In this document: positions 63,904 to 64,000 of the stretch, one piece after another | Position numbering within the stretch: the stretch's first letter is position 1 | Layout: every line of letters starts with the position of its first letter | Assembly (NCBI RefSeq): GCF_025264685.1 | Contig: NZ_CP073721.1 | Coordinates: forward strand, 3,649,001-3,713,000 | From: Dactylosporangium roseum | GTDB taxonomy: Bacteria; Actinomycetota; Actinomycetes; Mycobacteriales; Micromonosporaceae | DNA: 64,000 bases | Reading direction: 5' to 3' | The notes under the pieces: generated by a model | What the model was told of the DNA's origin: nothing | What the model saw: the letters and a program-made list of their open reading frames with translations, nothing else | Databases searched by the model: none | Translations under genes and position numbers: made by a program

Positions 63904-64000
63904 GACATCGATGAAATCGAGTCGCCCGCGAGCTGGCAACGGATGCCGGTGTTCGAGACTGTCCGGGACTGTTCGGGACGGTTCAGCGATCGTCTTTGGC

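Overview
The window is high-GC DNA with dense, often overlapping reading frames and many GTG starts. This points to a filamentous actinomycete. The right flank (hemerythrin-like protein, GPGG-type small membrane protein, M20 peptidase, long acidic protein, DUF5703-like protein, XRE/RICIN protein) fits Micromonosporaceae, but the genus is inferred and not proven.

Layout. (1) 1-5.2 kb is part of a conjugative element on the minus strand. It holds a PrgI-like protein, a small protein, a TrbL/VirB6-like channel protein, a VirB2-like pilin and a sigma-region-4-like protein, followed by a non-coding tract full of a 9-base repeat (CTGTTGGGT). (2) 5.2-8.2 kb and 9.1-11.35 kb are two modules of the same design: 9-mer repeats, a shared 15-base box (GGTGCGAACACGGCC), small genes, a large serine recombinase broken by a frameshift, then a sequence resembling the 3' end of a tRNA (Arg-like at 8.18 kb, Leu at 11.34 kb). 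(3) 11.34-56.57 kb is a 45-kb defence island. A 16-base direct repeat marks its two ends, and the right copy is the 3' end of an intact tRNA-Leu(GAG). (4) 56.6-64 kb looks like ordinary chromosome.

The island encodes, in order: a large SF2 helicase fused to a nuclease-like domain; a complete Wadjet plasmid/DNA-loop defence operon (jetABCD); a divergent pair of SNF2-type helicases, one DrmD-like with a C-terminal DUF3883-like domain; three poorly known genes, two with nuclease-like cores; a complete type 2 BREX (Pgl) operon pglW-pglX-pglY-pglZ-brxD-brxHI whose genes overlap by a few bases; a frameshifted nuclease gene; an excisionase-like HTH gene; and an integration operon. That operon contains an AbrB-like gene plus tyrosine recombinase pair in two diverged copies, and a coupled 374-residue unknown. 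The recombinases lie next to the tRNA, as in a classical integrative island.

Points most worth a second look: the island boundaries and whether it is mobile; the duplicated AbrB-recombinase pair; the helicase-nuclease; the three unknown genes between the DrmD-like helicase and BREX; the CTGTTGGG repeats, which are intergenic and also encode a heptad QQR repeat inside a protein; and the two broken serine recombinases that both run into tRNA-like ends. Four frameshifts in one window mean that assembly error has to be excluded.
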